A stretch of 64,000 nucleotides of DNA from JAJEFO01 sp022819605 (GTDB lineage Bacteria > Pseudomonadota > Alphaproteobacteria > Rhodobacterales > Rhodobacteraceae), in assembly GCA_965221545.1 (NCBI GenBank), contig OZ244901.1:4464001-4528000 (forward strand), given 5' to 3'. Position 1 is the stretch's first letter; each line of letters begins with the position of its first letter. This document shows positions 47,211 to 56,755 of this stretch, in pieces. The notes under the pieces were generated by a model that searched no databases, had not been told where the DNA came from, and saw only the letters and a program-made list of their open reading frames with translations. Both the position numbers and the translations under genes were made by a program.

Positions 47211-47327
47211 ATGACCGGACAACGGCGATACGCAGCTATCAACGGTCTATTCTTTGTTCATTTCCGCTTCGGAGACGTGCGAGAGACTCGCAGAACACCA
47301 CCTCGTCCGACCGGCGACCGATTGAGT

Positions 47328-48407
47328 TCAAGTCAGCTTGCCCCGTGCGTCAATCGTCAGGACCGACATTTCTCCTCTTTTTCGTTCGAGCCATGCATTG
47401 TCCAGCATGTTGGTAACGACACAAATGTGATTTGGGATAATGTGCACCTGCGCTCCGACTTCAAACCTGTCATCTGGACCGCTTCGGACGATCCCATGTT
47501 CCTCGCTCAATTTGGCAATTCGCGCCTGTTGATGTCCGACGAGATGCCCGAAGCCATCAAGCCCAAGCAGATCCGTCGTCAGAATCTTGGACCCTGCGTC
47601 GATGATTGCCCTGGATTCGGAGGGGACGCTTACGACCGTGGCAACGATCCGGCCAGCGCAGTCCTCCCAGTTGCAGGTTTCCCGCTCCACTAGCGAACGA
47701 TCGTTGAAGATGTAGGTCCCTGCCCGATACTCAGTGATCGTCCCGTCGTGAGTGCGGGCTTGCCACATGTCGGGTGATCCGCCCGAAGACACTTCCGAAC
47801 ACGCGATACCGCACTCTTCGATCCCGGCCTTGGCACGTTTCATGAACCCCAGCACGTCGCGCAGTCCACCGACCGCCGGATAGGTCATCAACCCGCTGAA
47901 TTCTATGCCTGGCAGGGTGGAGATTCTCCTTGCAAGCGCAATCGCACATTCTGGAGTTTGCACGCCGCAGCGACGGCCACCCGTGTCGCACTCGACCAGG
48001 ACCGTCAAGGGCCGCGACGCCGTTTCGAATGCCCTGCTCAATCCGTCCACGACCACATCACTGTCAGCCACAACAGACAGGGCTTTCGTCCGTTCGGCCA
48101 GGGAACGAAGGCGCCCCAGCTTGTCATCGCCGAGAATGTTGTAGGCAATAAGGATGTCATCGATGCCGCCATCTGCCATGACCTCCGCCTCACCGATCTT
48201 TTGGCATGTGATGCCGGCCGCGCCAGCCGCAATCTGTGCCCTGGCAAAGTGGATGCACTTGTGCGTCTTTACATGCGGACGAAGCTTCAGGCCATTGTCA
48301 TCACAGTGCTTCTGGAACCGGTCTATGTTTCTGAGCGCCACTTCTTCGCGAATTATCAGCGCGGGCGTCTCGACCTCGACCAAGCTAGGAAACATGGGGA
48401 TTCTCAT
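47328..48407 (-). CDS. D-threonine aldolase/D-serine dehydratase-type PLP enzyme
   Basis: This 359-aa protein has the alanine-racemase-like fold III. The PLP-binding Lys is in LRPHVKTHK (residues 42-50), and the metal-binding His and Cys of D-serine dehydratases are in IIPNHICVVTNM near residue 325. The phosphate loop is in SSGGSPDMW. Such enzymes act on D-threonine, D-serine or beta-hydroxy-D-amino acids. The gene overlaps the end of the M81-family gene by 23 bases and is the last member of the dipeptide-type ABC operon. The operon therefore probably imports and degrades D-amino-acid-containing compounds. Confidence 0.88.
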   Translation of the reverse strand: MRIPMFPSLVEVETPALIIREEVALRNIDRFQKHCDDNGLKLRPHVKTHKCIHFARAQIAAGAAGITCQKIGEAEVMADGGIDDILIAYNILGDDKLGRLRSLAERTKALSVVADSDVVVDGLSRAFETASRPLTVLVECDTGGRRCGVQTPECAIALARRISTLPGIEFSGLMTYPAVGGLRDVLGFMKRAKAGIEECGIACSEVSSGGSPDMWQARTHDGTITEYRAGTYIFNDRSLVERETCNWEDCAGRIVATVVSVPSESRAIIDAGSKILTTDLLGLDGFGHLVGHQQARIAKLSEEHGIVRSGPDDRFEVGAQVHIIPNHICVVTNMLDNAWLERKRGEMSVLTIDARGKLT

Positions 48408-49854
48408 GAAGTGGCCAGACTTTCCGGTTCAGGTTGCGATACCCATTCGTCGCCGGGTTGCTCGGATACGGCCCGTCGACCGTGACATACAGAATTTTCG
48501 AAGCAATCACGGAAAACGCATCGTGGAAGTGATTGGTGGACTTTACCACAAGCATGGACCTTTCCCGGGGATTTATGCCGAAATTGGAAAACACGTCTGG
48601 ATGAAAGACTTGGCTGCGCACGGTGTTAAGGATGACGTCGATGCCGCCGACCGCGATCCAGACGCTGTCTCCAAGCGGCACAACGCTCTTGCCAAAGCTC
48701 TGAACCGCCTCCCTCAGAATGCGGCGCACCGTGACCCTGGCGTCAAGGGGATCGCCACCTGCGCGAGACATCTTTCCCCCGAAGCGAAGCTGCAGCTTGG
48801 CGCCTTCGCCCGCTGACATGCACGTGCGAACCGCCATGGGGTCCCAGATGGTCGCCAATGCGGCATTGCTTGTCCCTCGCCGGATCATCTCCCGCAAGAT
48901 GATGGTGGAGTCCCCGGGAACGCCACCTCCGGGATTGTCCCATACGTCCGCAATCACGACCGGGCCGTCAGTCACCGCCCGGGCCCTGTCCAGCGCCTCA
49001 CCTGGCGAAAGGAAGTCCGGCCGTGTCTTGCCCCTCATCGAGAACAGCTCCAGCCCGAGCCTTCTGGCAAGCGCATCGCCCTCGTCCTTCGCATCGTCCG
49101 TAATCACGATGATCTTGGCCCCGAGGTCGGGGACATCTCCTGCCATGAAGCCATGGATGACGGACACGGACAGGATCTTGCCGTGTCCCTCCATCTCCTT
49201 CAGCCCATCGACAAAGCTGCGCATCGGTTCCTGGCTCGTCGGGAAGACATCGATGATTCTGCAATCGAATGTCGAGATCACCGGCACGATGCCCCCTGCA
49301 GCAGCGCAGTCAACCAAGCTGATCAGGTCTTCGGCTGCTTCGACGAAGTCGGTATGGGGAAACTCCTTGAAGACCGTGATCAAGTCGGCATTCTCCACCC
49401 GCTTGTCAGACAGGTGGCTGTGCGGGTCAAACGTCACCCCGACGATCGCGTCGGGCCCGGCGGTCGCGCGAACCGCCTCGATCAGTTCACCTTCGCAATC
49501 GAGGCATCCCTGGGACACCATGGCGCCATGCAGCCCAAGCAGCACTATGTCGACCGGCAGTGCGTCGCGGAGTTCTTGGAGAAGCTGATCGCGGAGGTTC
49601 TCCCAGGTGCTCTGGTTGACGATTCCACCCGGCTCCGCCCAGGTCGCCGTTCCCTCGATCAAGGTCCACCCGATTTCGTCGGCCTTCGCCCGCGCCACCG
49701 GATAGATCGCACTGCACAACGTGGGCGTCGAAGGGTGCAGCCCAGGGGGCGCAAAGAAGCTGTCCTTGAAGTCGCGCAGGTCTGTCCGCAACGGCGAGAA
49801 CGTGTTGGTTTCCGTTGCAATTGATCCCAGGAAAACACGTTTCTGGCCCATCAT
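48385..49854 (-). CDS. M81-family metallopeptidase (MlrC-like)
   Basis: This 489-aa protein matches the M81/MlrC family, first known from microcystin degradation. It has the N-terminal block GSIATETNTFSPL (residues 11-23), the central LLGLHGAMVSQGCLDCEGEL near residue 105, FDPHSHLSD near residue 142, and the C-terminal NPGGGVPGDST near residue 308. These supply the zinc ligands (Asp/His/His). MlrC hydrolyses linearised peptides. Most bacterial members sit, as here, in ABC peptide-uptake operons and act on small unusual peptides or amides. The start overlaps the end of the second ATPase gene. Confidence 0.92.
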   Translation of the reverse strand: MMGQKRVFLGSIATETNTFSPLRTDLRDFKDSFFAPPGLHPSTPTLCSAIYPVARAKADEIGWTLIEGTATWAEPGGIVNQSTWENLRDQLLQELRDALPVDIVLLGLHGAMVSQGCLDCEGELIEAVRATAGPDAIVGVTFDPHSHLSDKRVENADLITVFKEFPHTDFVEAAEDLISLVDCAAAGGIVPVISTFDCRIIDVFPTSQEPMRSFVDGLKEMEGHGKILSVSVIHGFMAGDVPDLGAKIIVITDDAKDEGDALARRLGLELFSMRGKTRPDFLSPGEALDRARAVTDGPVVIADVWDNPGGGVPGDSTIILREMIRRGTSNAALATIWDPMAVRTCMSAGEGAKLQLRFGGKMSRAGGDPLDARVTVRRILREAVQSFGKSVVPLGDSVWIAVGGIDVILNTVRSQVFHPDVFSNFGINPRERSMLVVKSTNHFHDAFSVIASKILYVTVDGPYPSNPATNGYRNLNRKVWPLHENPHVS

Positions 49855-50657
49855 GCGATCCCTCTCTTGAGGCGCGGAATCGAGGCAAGCAGCCTTCGCG
49901 TATAGTCGTGCTGCGGTGTCTCGAAAACCTGCCGCTTCTTGCCGGTCTCCACCAGTGTCCCCCTGTACATGACTGCAACCCGATCGCTTATGTGGCGGAC
50001 TGCACCAAGATCGTGACTGATGAACAACATCGACACGCCGCTGTCGCGCTGAAGCTTCTTCAGCAGGTTCAGGACCTGGGCCTGGATGGAGACATCAAGC
50101 GCCGACACCGGCTCGTCTGCAATGACGAGACGCGGTGCCAGGATCATGACTCTGGCGATACCGATGCGCTGGCGCTGGCCGCCGGAAAATTCGTGCGGAT
50201 AGCGACTCATCGACTTCGCATCCATGCCCACAAGTTCAAGCGTCGCCGCGATCTTTTCGCGTGCTTCTGAGCGGTCGCGCGCAAGTCTGTGAATGAAGAG
50301 CGGCTCGGCCAGCATCTGCTCGATGCTCAGGCGCGGATTGAGCGAGGCAAACGGATCCTGGAAGATCATCTGAATGTCACGCCGCAGCGGCCGGAATTCG
50401 GCAGGCGACAGATTCAGGATGTCACGCCCGTCAAACATTGCCTTGCCGCCCGTGGCCGCTTCCAGATGGGTCAGGGTCCTCCCGACCGTGGACTTGCCGC
50501 AGCCACTCTCGCCTACGAGGCTGAGCACCTCACCTTCATGGATGCTGAAAGAGACGCCATCGACGGCCCTGAGCAAAGATTTCCTGCGCATGAGACCGCC
50601 CCTGCCGACTCTGAAATATGTCTTTAGCTCGCGCACTTCCAGCAACGGACCGGTCAT
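49851..50657 (-). CDS. Oligopeptide/dipeptide ABC transporter ATP-binding protein (OppF/DppF type)
   Basis: This 268-aa ATPase has Walker A GESGCGKSTVGR, the Q-loop FQDPFASLNPR, signature FSGGQRQRIGIARV, Walker B LVIADEPVSALD and switch FISHDLG. It pairs with the preceding ATPase to power the peptide-type importer. The ATG at 50657 overlaps the previous stop (ATGA) and is chosen over a TTG at 50684. It lacks the C-terminal Cys-rich extension of most OppF proteins. Confidence 0.92.
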   Translation of the reverse strand: MTGPLLEVRELKTYFRVGRGGLMRRKSLLRAVDGVSFSIHEGEVLSLVGESGCGKSTVGRTLTHLEAATGGKAMFDGRDILNLSPAEFRPLRRDIQMIFQDPFASLNPRLSIEQMLAEPLFIHRLARDRSEAREKIAATLELVGMDAKSMSRYPHEFSGGQRQRIGIARVMILAPRLVIADEPVSALDVSIQAQVLNLLKKLQRDSGVSMLFISHDLGAVRHISDRVAVMYRGTLVETGKKRQVFETPQHDYTRRLLASIPRLKRGIA

Positions 50658-51628
50658 GTAGTCGATCCTTGGGGAAAGTGACAACGCACGAAGTGGGCCG
50701 GTGAAATGGCTGCAGCGACAGGGTCCACGGTCCTGCAGGATCCCTCTGCCGCAAAGCAGCGCGGGTGAAATGCGCAGCCGGGTACCGCTTCATCCAGCGT
50801 TGGCACCCGGCCCGGGATTGCGTCAAGCCATTCAACGTCGTGATCGGGTGCCGGAATCGAGCCGAGCAGTCCCAGCGTGTATGGGTGGCTCATGTTCGAC
50901 AGGAGTTCCGAGGTCGATGCCTGCTCGACAATCCTGCCGCGATACATGACAGCGACCTTGTCGCAGGTCTCGGCAATCACCCCCAGATCGTGCGAGATCA
51001 GGACGATGGACATGCCGGTTCGCCTCTGCAGGCCGAGCATGAGCTCCAGCACGTCTTTCTGTACAGTGACGTCGAGCGCCGTCGTCGGCTCATCGGCAAT
51101 CAGGAGTTTCGGATCGCACGCAAGCGCCATGGCGATCATGACCCTTTGTCTCTGTCCGCCGGACATCTGGTGCGGAAAGCTGTCGATCCGGCGCATCGGA
51201 TCGGGAATGCGCACGAGATCCAGCAAGTCCAGCGCACGTTCACGTGCACGTTTCCTCGACATGCCGCGATGCTGAATGATTGCCTCCATGATCTGGTCGC
51301 CGACCCGATAGACAGGATTCAGGCTGGTCATCGGTTCCTGAAATATCATGGCCATCTGGTCCCCCATCACGCGCCGACGCTCCCCGGGCGAAAGCGCCAG
51401 GAGGTCCCGGCCCTGAAAGTGCATTGACCCCCCGGCAATCCGCACGGCCGATCCTTCGAGCAATCCCATGATTGCCAGCGCGGTAAGGCTCTTGCCGCAT
51501 CCGCTTTCGCCGACGATTCCCAGCGTTTCGTCTTCCTCGACAGTGAGCGATACCCCTTGAATCACGGGCAGGAGTTCGCTTCCCCGCGCGATGCTCAGGT
51601 CCAGGTCCCTTATGTCGAGCAGCGCCAA
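50654..51628 (-). CDS. Oligopeptide/dipeptide ABC transporter ATP-binding protein (OppD/DppD type)
   Basis: This 324-aa ATPase has Walker A GESGCGKSLTAL, signature MSGGQRQRVMIAMAL, Walker B LLIADEPTTALD and the C-terminal oligo_HPY extension. That extension includes the Cys cluster GCAFHPRC...GSC near residue 285, which binds an iron-sulfur cluster in some homologs. The start is a TTG at 51628 with AGGGG upstream; no ATG is better placed. It is translationally close to the permease stop (3 bases). Confidence 0.92.
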   Translation of the reverse strand: MALLDIRDLDLSIARGSELLPVIQGVSLTVEEDETLGIVGESGCGKSLTALAIMGLLEGSAVRIAGGSMHFQGRDLLALSPGERRRVMGDQMAMIFQEPMTSLNPVYRVGDQIMEAIIQHRGMSRKRARERALDLLDLVRIPDPMRRIDSFPHQMSGGQRQRVMIAMALACDPKLLIADEPTTALDVTVQKDVLELMLGLQRRTGMSIVLISHDLGVIAETCDKVAVMYRGRIVEQASTSELLSNMSHPYTLGLLGSIPAPDHDVEWLDAIPGRVPTLDEAVPGCAFHPRCFAAEGSCRTVDPVAAAISPAHFVRCHFPQGSTT

Positions 51629-51631
51629 GGT

Positions 51632-52483
51632 TCAGACCCCTGCAATGTCGTCTTTGAACCGGGGATCGATATTGTCGCGCAACGCGTCTCCGACAAGGTT
51701 CATCGAAAAGACCGAAAGGATGATCAGCGCACCGGGGAATATCAGCAGCCACGGCGCACGGGTTACGTAGACTCGTTCCTCGCTCAACATGTTTCCCCAG
51801 CTCGGAACTTCCGGCGGCAGACCCAGCCCCAGAAAGTCAAGCGCCGCTGCCTGCAATTGCGCGAACGCAAAGATGAAGCTCGCCTGTACCAGCATGGGCG
51901 ACATGAGATTCGGCAAGATGTGCCGGAACAGGATCGAGGCGTTCCCTGCTCCGGAACAGATCGCGGCATCAACGAAGACGTCACGCTTCAGCTTCAATGT
52001 CATGCCAAACACGATCCGGGCCGTGGTCGTGGCGTAGACGATGCCGATCACGATGACCGTGTTCAGCACGCTGCGTTCCAGAAGCGTCATCAGAACCAGC
52101 GCCAAGAGCAGCGCCGGAAACGCCATCAGCACGTCCACAATCCGCATCAGCAAATGGCCCAGCCGGACAAAGTAGGCGGAGAGCATTCCGATGAGGCCGC
52201 CGGCGACCAGCGCAATCAGTACGCTGCCCGAACCTATCAGGATCGCCATGCGCGCGCCGTAGATCGCACGGGAAAGCGAGTCCCGTCCAAAGTGATCGGT
52301 GCCGAAGAGGTGGGGCCAGCCGGGCTCGGAAAGGCGGATGAAGGGGTCGAATTCCAGCGGGTCGAATGGTGCCAGAAGGGGCGCGCCGATGGCCGCTATG
52401 CCGACGACCAGCAGCCAGCACATTCCGACCGTTGCCAGGCCGCGGCCGCGAAAGACCGGCGCGATTGAAAGCAGCACATTCAT
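51632..52483 (-). CDS. Peptide-type ABC transporter permease (DppC type)
   Basis: This 283-aa membrane protein has about six segments. The DppC-type N-terminus carries the GTDHFGRDSLSRAIYGAR block near residue 62, and the EAA-type loop is AAICSGAGNASILFRHILPN near residue 172. It forms the translocation pore with the DppB-type partner, whose stop overlaps this ATG. Confidence 0.92.
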   Translation of the reverse strand: MNVLLSIAPVFRGRGLATVGMCWLLVVGIAAIGAPLLAPFDPLEFDPFIRLSEPGWPHLFGTDHFGRDSLSRAIYGARMAILIGSGSVLIALVAGGLIGMLSAYFVRLGHLLMRIVDVLMAFPALLLALVLMTLLERSVLNTVIVIGIVYATTTARIVFGMTLKLKRDVFVDAAICSGAGNASILFRHILPNLMSPMLVQASFIFAFAQLQAAALDFLGLGLPPEVPSWGNMLSEERVYVTRAPWLLIFPGALIILSVFSMNLVGDALRDNIDPRFKDDIAGV

Positions 52484-53427
52484 TTTAGCGACACCCGCGG
52501 ATCGAGGCTGGCATAGGCGAGGTCCACCAGGAGATTGATGGCCATGTAGAAGACCACGATGATCAGAATGACGCCCTGGATCACCGGATAGTCCCGCCGC
52601 AGGATGGACTGGACCACCAGCCTGCCTATGCCCGGCAGGGAAAACACGGTCTCCGTCACCACCGCTTCACTGACCAGTGCCGCGAACGTGAAGCCGAATG
52701 CGGCAGAAACGGCAATGAGCGCGTTTCGGAAGATGTGCTTGATGGCCACGCGGGCCGGGTGCAGACCCTTGGCCCGAGCCGTGCGCACGTGATCTTCCCG
52801 CGATACATCAAGCATGGAAGCGCGGATCAGTCGGATGATGAGCGCTGCGTTCGGTGCCGCCAGGGTCAGGCTGGGCAGGACCAGGTAGCGCAGATTCGAT
52901 GCACCGCCTTCATCGGCAAGCGACGGAAATCCCGATGACGGAAACCAGCCCAGTCCGACCGAGAAGATCAGGATCAGGTAGAGTCCCAGCCAGAACGTCG
53001 GCACCGAGGCAAACAGCATGGCTCCGCCAGAGGTGGCCTGATCGACCCATGATCCGTGCCGAGTGGCGGAAACGATGCCAATCGGAACACCGAAGGTGAC
53101 AATCCAGAACATTGTCATCGTTGCCAGGAGGATCGAGGTTTCGGCACCGTCGGCGATGACCGAAAGAACTGGCTCGCGGAAGAACACCGATGTCCCGAGA
53201 TCACCCTGCAGGACATTGCCGAGCCACAGGGCATATTGCGTCCAAAGCGGCTCATCGAGACCAAGCTCGCGCGAGAGTTCGGCGACTTCCTCCGGCGTTG
53301 CGGTGTCACCCAGCAGGATCGAGGCCGGGTCACCGGGGATCAGATGGATGAAAATGAAGACCAGGAACGAGGCGGCCAGAAGCGTGGGGACAAGCGTCAG
53401 GACTCTGTTCAAGGCATAGATCAACAT
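52480..53427 (-). CDS. Peptide-type ABC transporter permease (DppB type)
   Basis: This 315-aa membrane protein starts with the typical N-terminal helix MLIYALNRVLTLVPTLLAAS and HLIPGDPA. The EAA-like loop is ARAKGLHPARVAIKHIFRNA near residue 225. The ATG at 53427 has AGG upstream and gives the family N-terminus; a longer frame to 53469 runs into the hairpin. A strong stem-loop separates it from the binding-protein gene. Confidence 0.92.
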   Translation of the reverse strand: MLIYALNRVLTLVPTLLAASFLVFIFIHLIPGDPASILLGDTATPEEVAELSRELGLDEPLWTQYALWLGNVLQGDLGTSVFFREPVLSVIADGAETSILLATMTMFWIVTFGVPIGIVSATRHGSWVDQATSGGAMLFASVPTFWLGLYLILIFSVGLGWFPSSGFPSLADEGGASNLRYLVLPSLTLAAPNAALIIRLIRASMLDVSREDHVRTARAKGLHPARVAIKHIFRNALIAVSAAFGFTFAALVSEAVVTETVFSLPGIGRLVVQSILRRDYPVIQGVILIIVVFYMAINLLVDLAYASLDPRVSLK

Positions 53428-53453
53428 GAAGCGACCTGAAGAGAACGTGATTC

Positions 53454-53484
53454 GGCCTCCCCGCCGCAAGACGGCGGGGAGGCC
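53454..53484 (-). terminator. Strong intercistronic stem-loop after the binding-protein gene
   Basis: A perfect 13-base-pair GC-rich stem (53454-53466 with 53472-53484) with a 5-base loop lies 14 bases after the binding-protein stop and 26 bases before the permease start. It has no T-run on the minus strand. Such hairpins attenuate read-through or stabilise the upstream mRNA, giving more binding protein than membrane components. Confidence 0.8.
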
Positions 53485-53497
53485 AGAGGATTATCCT

Positions 53498-55039
53498 CTA
53501 TTTTGAAACGTTCCAGAAGTGCGGCCAGATCAGGGTAGCTTCGCCGAGGCCGTCAAGGTCCGGCGACGCGATGTTGTAGGTGTACACATCGCCCGTCTTC
53601 ATCGTCGGCACCTGCTGATAGATCAGCGCCTGAATCTCGGTCCAGATCGCCTGCCGCTCGGCGGCATCGGAGCTCTCGGTGAACCGCGCTTTCAGGGCGT
53701 TCTTTTCCTCCGTCGTCCACCATCCGGGATAGTTGTCGTTCATGACCGAAATAAGGATCGGATCGGGCACGAAGCCATGATGGGTGAAGAACATGTCCCA
53801 TTGGTCCGGCTGGGCCCGCTTTTCGATCAGGGTCGCCCAGTCATAGACCTGAAGGTCGATGTTGAATCCGGCTTGTGCCAGCTGCCTAGTGTAGACGATC
53901 GCGGTGTCGTAGTGGAACGGATAGTTCGTCGAAACCATGAACTTGATCGGCTCGCCACCATATCCGGCTTCCTCGGCCATGGTGCGAGCGGCATTCACGT
54001 CACCCATGCTGTAGTGCTCGGTACCGGCATCTGTGAACCACACGTTGCCCTCTGGCAGGAACGAGCCGTTCGCACGCCACAATCCCTCCGGGCCGATGGC
54101 CACGTGCAGCGCGGGCACCTTGTCCAGCGCTGTCTGGATCGCGCGCCGCAGGCCAAAATTCTCTTGAAGCGGGCCGTCCTTGGAATTCATGAACACCAGG
54201 CCGAAAATCGGTCCGCCGTTCAGAATCGTGACAACCGAGGGATCAGCATCAAGGTCGGCATACAGATCGCCGGGGATGCTCTCGGCGTAGTCATAATCGC
54301 CGGCTTTCAGACCCGCCACTCGCGTCCCGACATCGGGCACGGGAATGAACTGCAGCGTGTCGAACACGGCGACGCGCGCACCGCCGTAGCCATCCGCTTC
54401 GCCATCGGGCGAAACATAGCCCTCAAACCGTACCAGCTCCACATGGCGGTTCGGCTCCCACTCGCCAAACCTGTAGGGCCCAGTGCCAATGTAGCTGTCC
54501 GGCGCGATTGGCTCCTTGCCGGCCCCTTCCACGACGGACGCAGGGTAGACCGCAGGCCCGCCGTTGATGAAGGCCAGCAGGTTCTTCCAAGGGCCGAAGG
54601 GCTGGGCAAGCCTGATCGTGACCGCGTGATCTCCTGCCGCGGTCACGCTTTCGACATTCGCGAACAGAAGCCCGCCCCGCGATCCGAATTCTCCCCATCG
54701 GTTCAGCGACGCGACGACATCTGCTGATGTCATGTCCTGTCCGTTGTGGAACTTCACGCCTTCTCGGAGCGTGATCGTGATCGTCCTCCCGTCATCCGAG
54801 ACAGCTTCGCCAGTGGCAAGCAGGCCAACCGGAGAATTCGAGGCATCGAACGTGTAGAGCCCCTCGAACATGTGATGGGCAATCGTTGTCGACAAATCGG
54901 AAGTGACAACGTGCTGGTCAAGCGTTGGCGGCTCGCCGACGGTCGCGTAGCGCAACGTCCCGGCTGCGAAAGCCGCACCGACAAGCGTGGTGAATGCCCC
55001 CAAGGCAATCGCCGAGCGCAGCCAGATTTTAAAGTTCAT
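53498..55039 (-). CDS. Peptide-type ABC transporter substrate-binding protein (SBP family 5)
   Basis: This 513-aa periplasmic protein has a Sec signal peptide (MNFKIWLRSAIALGAF...AFA-AGT). It has the family-5 features LREGVKFHNGQDMTSADVV (near residue 93) and IGTGPYRFGEW (near residue 190). GAGGAGGAG precedes the ATG at 55039. The ligand may be a di-/oligopeptide, amide or opine-like compound, judging by the downstream M81 hydrolase and D-threonine-aldolase-type enzyme. It heads the operon and carries an RpiR-type operator upstream. Confidence 0.93.
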   Translation of the reverse strand: MNFKIWLRSAIALGAFTTLVGAAFAAGTLRYATVGEPPTLDQHVVTSDLSTTIAHHMFEGLYTFDASNSPVGLLATGEAVSDDGRTITITLREGVKFHNGQDMTSADVVASLNRWGEFGSRGGLLFANVESVTAAGDHAVTIRLAQPFGPWKNLLAFINGGPAVYPASVVEGAGKEPIAPDSYIGTGPYRFGEWEPNRHVELVRFEGYVSPDGEADGYGGARVAVFDTLQFIPVPDVGTRVAGLKAGDYDYAESIPGDLYADLDADPSVVTILNGGPIFGLVFMNSKDGPLQENFGLRRAIQTALDKVPALHVAIGPEGLWRANGSFLPEGNVWFTDAGTEHYSMGDVNAARTMAEEAGYGGEPIKFMVSTNYPFHYDTAIVYTRQLAQAGFNIDLQVYDWATLIEKRAQPDQWDMFFTHHGFVPDPILISVMNDNYPGWWTTEEKNALKARFTESSDAAERQAIWTEIQALIYQQVPTMKTGDVYTYNIASPDLDGLGEATLIWPHFWNVSK

Positions 55040-55080
55040 GGTCTCCTCCTCTCTCAATGGTGCTCATCTGAAGGTATTAT

Positions 55081-55095
55081 TGTAAGTTTATTACA
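55081..55095. promoter_or_regulatory. Candidate RpiR operator upstream of the ABC operon
   Basis: TGTAAGTTTATTACA has TGTAA and TTACA arms around five bases. It is 42 bases upstream of the binding-protein ATG in an AT-rich promoter-like stretch and matches 12 of 15 positions of the site before ridA (57164-57178). HexR, another RpiR-family protein, recognises a very similar TGTAA-N5-TTACA core. Confidence 0.7.
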
Positions 55096-55851
55096 TTTTT
55101 TCAAAAAACCTGTCAAGGGCGTTTCATGGCGGACTCAAGAGGATTGTAGATAACATGTTAATAAAAATATCTTTTTGCAACCAGTCCCCGTGCGGAGATG
55201 ACAGTCCAATGACGATACTTTCATTCTTTTTTGCCGTTCGGGATAATTCATCGGTTCATCGGAAGTGCGGACCGGACCGGCCGCCTGAAATGATTCGCTT
55301 GCAGCGGAGGTTGCACGGTGCGTGGCATGTCGGTTGAGTTCCCGGGGCCCCGGACAGAGTGGGAAACTGCTGCGGAACGCGATTGGTCACTTCGCCGGGA
55401 GGGACCGAACGGCAGGAGTTGGGGCCGTGACCGGGCGCAGCAATGAGTCGGCATTCCGGCATCCGGACACGGTTGCGCCCATTCGGAGCATGATTGAAAG
55501 CGAGGCGGCAGTTCATCCGCCAACATTCCGTGTGCACGAAGGCGGTATCATCCGATGCAGGCAGGCGTGGCGCGTGAAGTCGGGTTCTCGCCGTTGCGGA
55601 GTTCCCGCCGCCGGATCGCAGCCAGCCGGCGCTGGAGATGCCGCGCACTCTGTTTTCATGTCCGCGCAAGTCACGCCCGCAGCCAGTCGAGCGATGCCGG
55701 GGAAGACCTGGCCGGCCACGTTGGCGCGCACGGGCCTGGTCGACAGACGAAAACTGCCGCCGACTGCCCGTGCAGGGCCACCCCCTTGCACGGGCGAACC
55801 CTCCCTGCAGGCAAGCGATGGGCGCCGTGGGAAGATCAACCGGGTTCGATG
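55096..55851. other. Intergenic region between the ABC operon promoter and the rpiR end
   Basis: About 755 bases. The first 130 are AT-rich (promoter-like, near the operator). The rest is GC-rich, with Arg-, Pro- and Ala-rich frames on both strands but no recognisable protein. No terminator with a T-run was identified after rpiR. Confidence 0.45.
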
Positions 55852-56730
55852 TCAGTCGCCAATCGGTTTTGGGCCCGTGTCTTCGGAGAGAGCGATCATG
55901 GAGGTACGAATGCGGCGAAGGTACTCCTTTACCAGCTCCGGGCGCTTGCGGGCCGTGCCCGCCGCGAGCACATCGATTATGGCAATGAACACGAGCCGCG
56001 AGGCCGAAGGCTTGTAAATGTCCTGATCTTCCGGAATGTCGATCTCGATGGCGACGTCGGCAGACTTGGCAAGGGGCGTGCCGGCCTTGGTCAGGCTGAT
56101 CGACTTTGCGCCATACTGTCGGGCGATTGCAACGCTGTCCAGAAGCTCGGCCGGCTGGCCGCTCGCGGAAATGGCAAAGATGACATCGCCATCCGACAGG
56201 GTCGAGGCAAGCATGCGCTGAAAGTAGCCGTCTGCATGCGCCTCAGTGGGAATCCCGAGACGAAAGAACCTGTTGGCACCTTCGCGGGCAACGTTGGCCG
56301 AGCCGCCGCCAACGCCGATGAACGAAATCCGCCGAGCGTTCGCCAGTACCGAGACGCTCTGCTGAACGGCATCGCTGTCAAGCTGGAAACGCGCCAGATT
56401 GAGGGTGTCGACAAGGGCGCCAAAGACTTGCGTGACGAGCTGCTCGGACTCGGAATCCGTGCGGCTCGGCCCACCAAGATATTGCAGGCTCACCGCCACG
56501 CTTTGAGCGAGCTTGATGTTGAAGTCTCTGAAGCCCTCGCAGCCGACGGTCTGGCAGAATCGATTCACCGTCGCAACCGAGACATCGGCCGCTTCCGCGA
56601 TTTCGTTCTGAGTCAGGCGCGTTGCACGTTCCAGATTGGAGAGCACGAAGTCTGCCACACGCTGTTCACGCTTCGGAAACCTGCCGTCCAGTTTCCGCAT
56701 CTGGGATATGACGTCGATGATCTTGGTCAT
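55852..56730 (-). CDS. MurR/RpiR-family transcriptional regulator
   Basis: This 292-aa regulator has an N-terminal RpiR-type helix-turn-helix (about 15-75: FPKREQRVADFVLSNLERAT, then TQNEIAEAADVSVATVNRFC). A C-terminal SIS sugar-isomerase-like domain follows (about 120-260), with ISFIGVGGGSANVAREG and FAISASGQPAELLDSV. The SIS domain binds phosphosugars in classical members. The ATG at 56730 is preferred; a GTG at 56748 is possible. It follows ridA and precedes the peptide-type ABC operon on the same strand. Matching operators before ridA and the ABC operon support autoregulation and local control. Confidence 0.93.
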   Translation of the reverse strand: MTKIIDVISQMRKLDGRFPKREQRVADFVLSNLERATRLTQNEIAEAADVSVATVNRFCQTVGCEGFRDFNIKLAQSVAVSLQYLGGPSRTDSESEQLVTQVFGALVDTLNLARFQLDSDAVQQSVSVLANARRISFIGVGGGSANVAREGANRFFRLGIPTEAHADGYFQRMLASTLSDGDVIFAISASGQPAELLDSVAIARQYGAKSISLTKAGTPLAKSADVAIEIDIPEDQDIYKPSASRLVFIAIIDVLAAGTARKRPELVKEYLRRIRTSMIALSEDTGPKPIGD

Positions 56731-56755
56731 GGCCTGGTCGCCTATCACTTGACGG

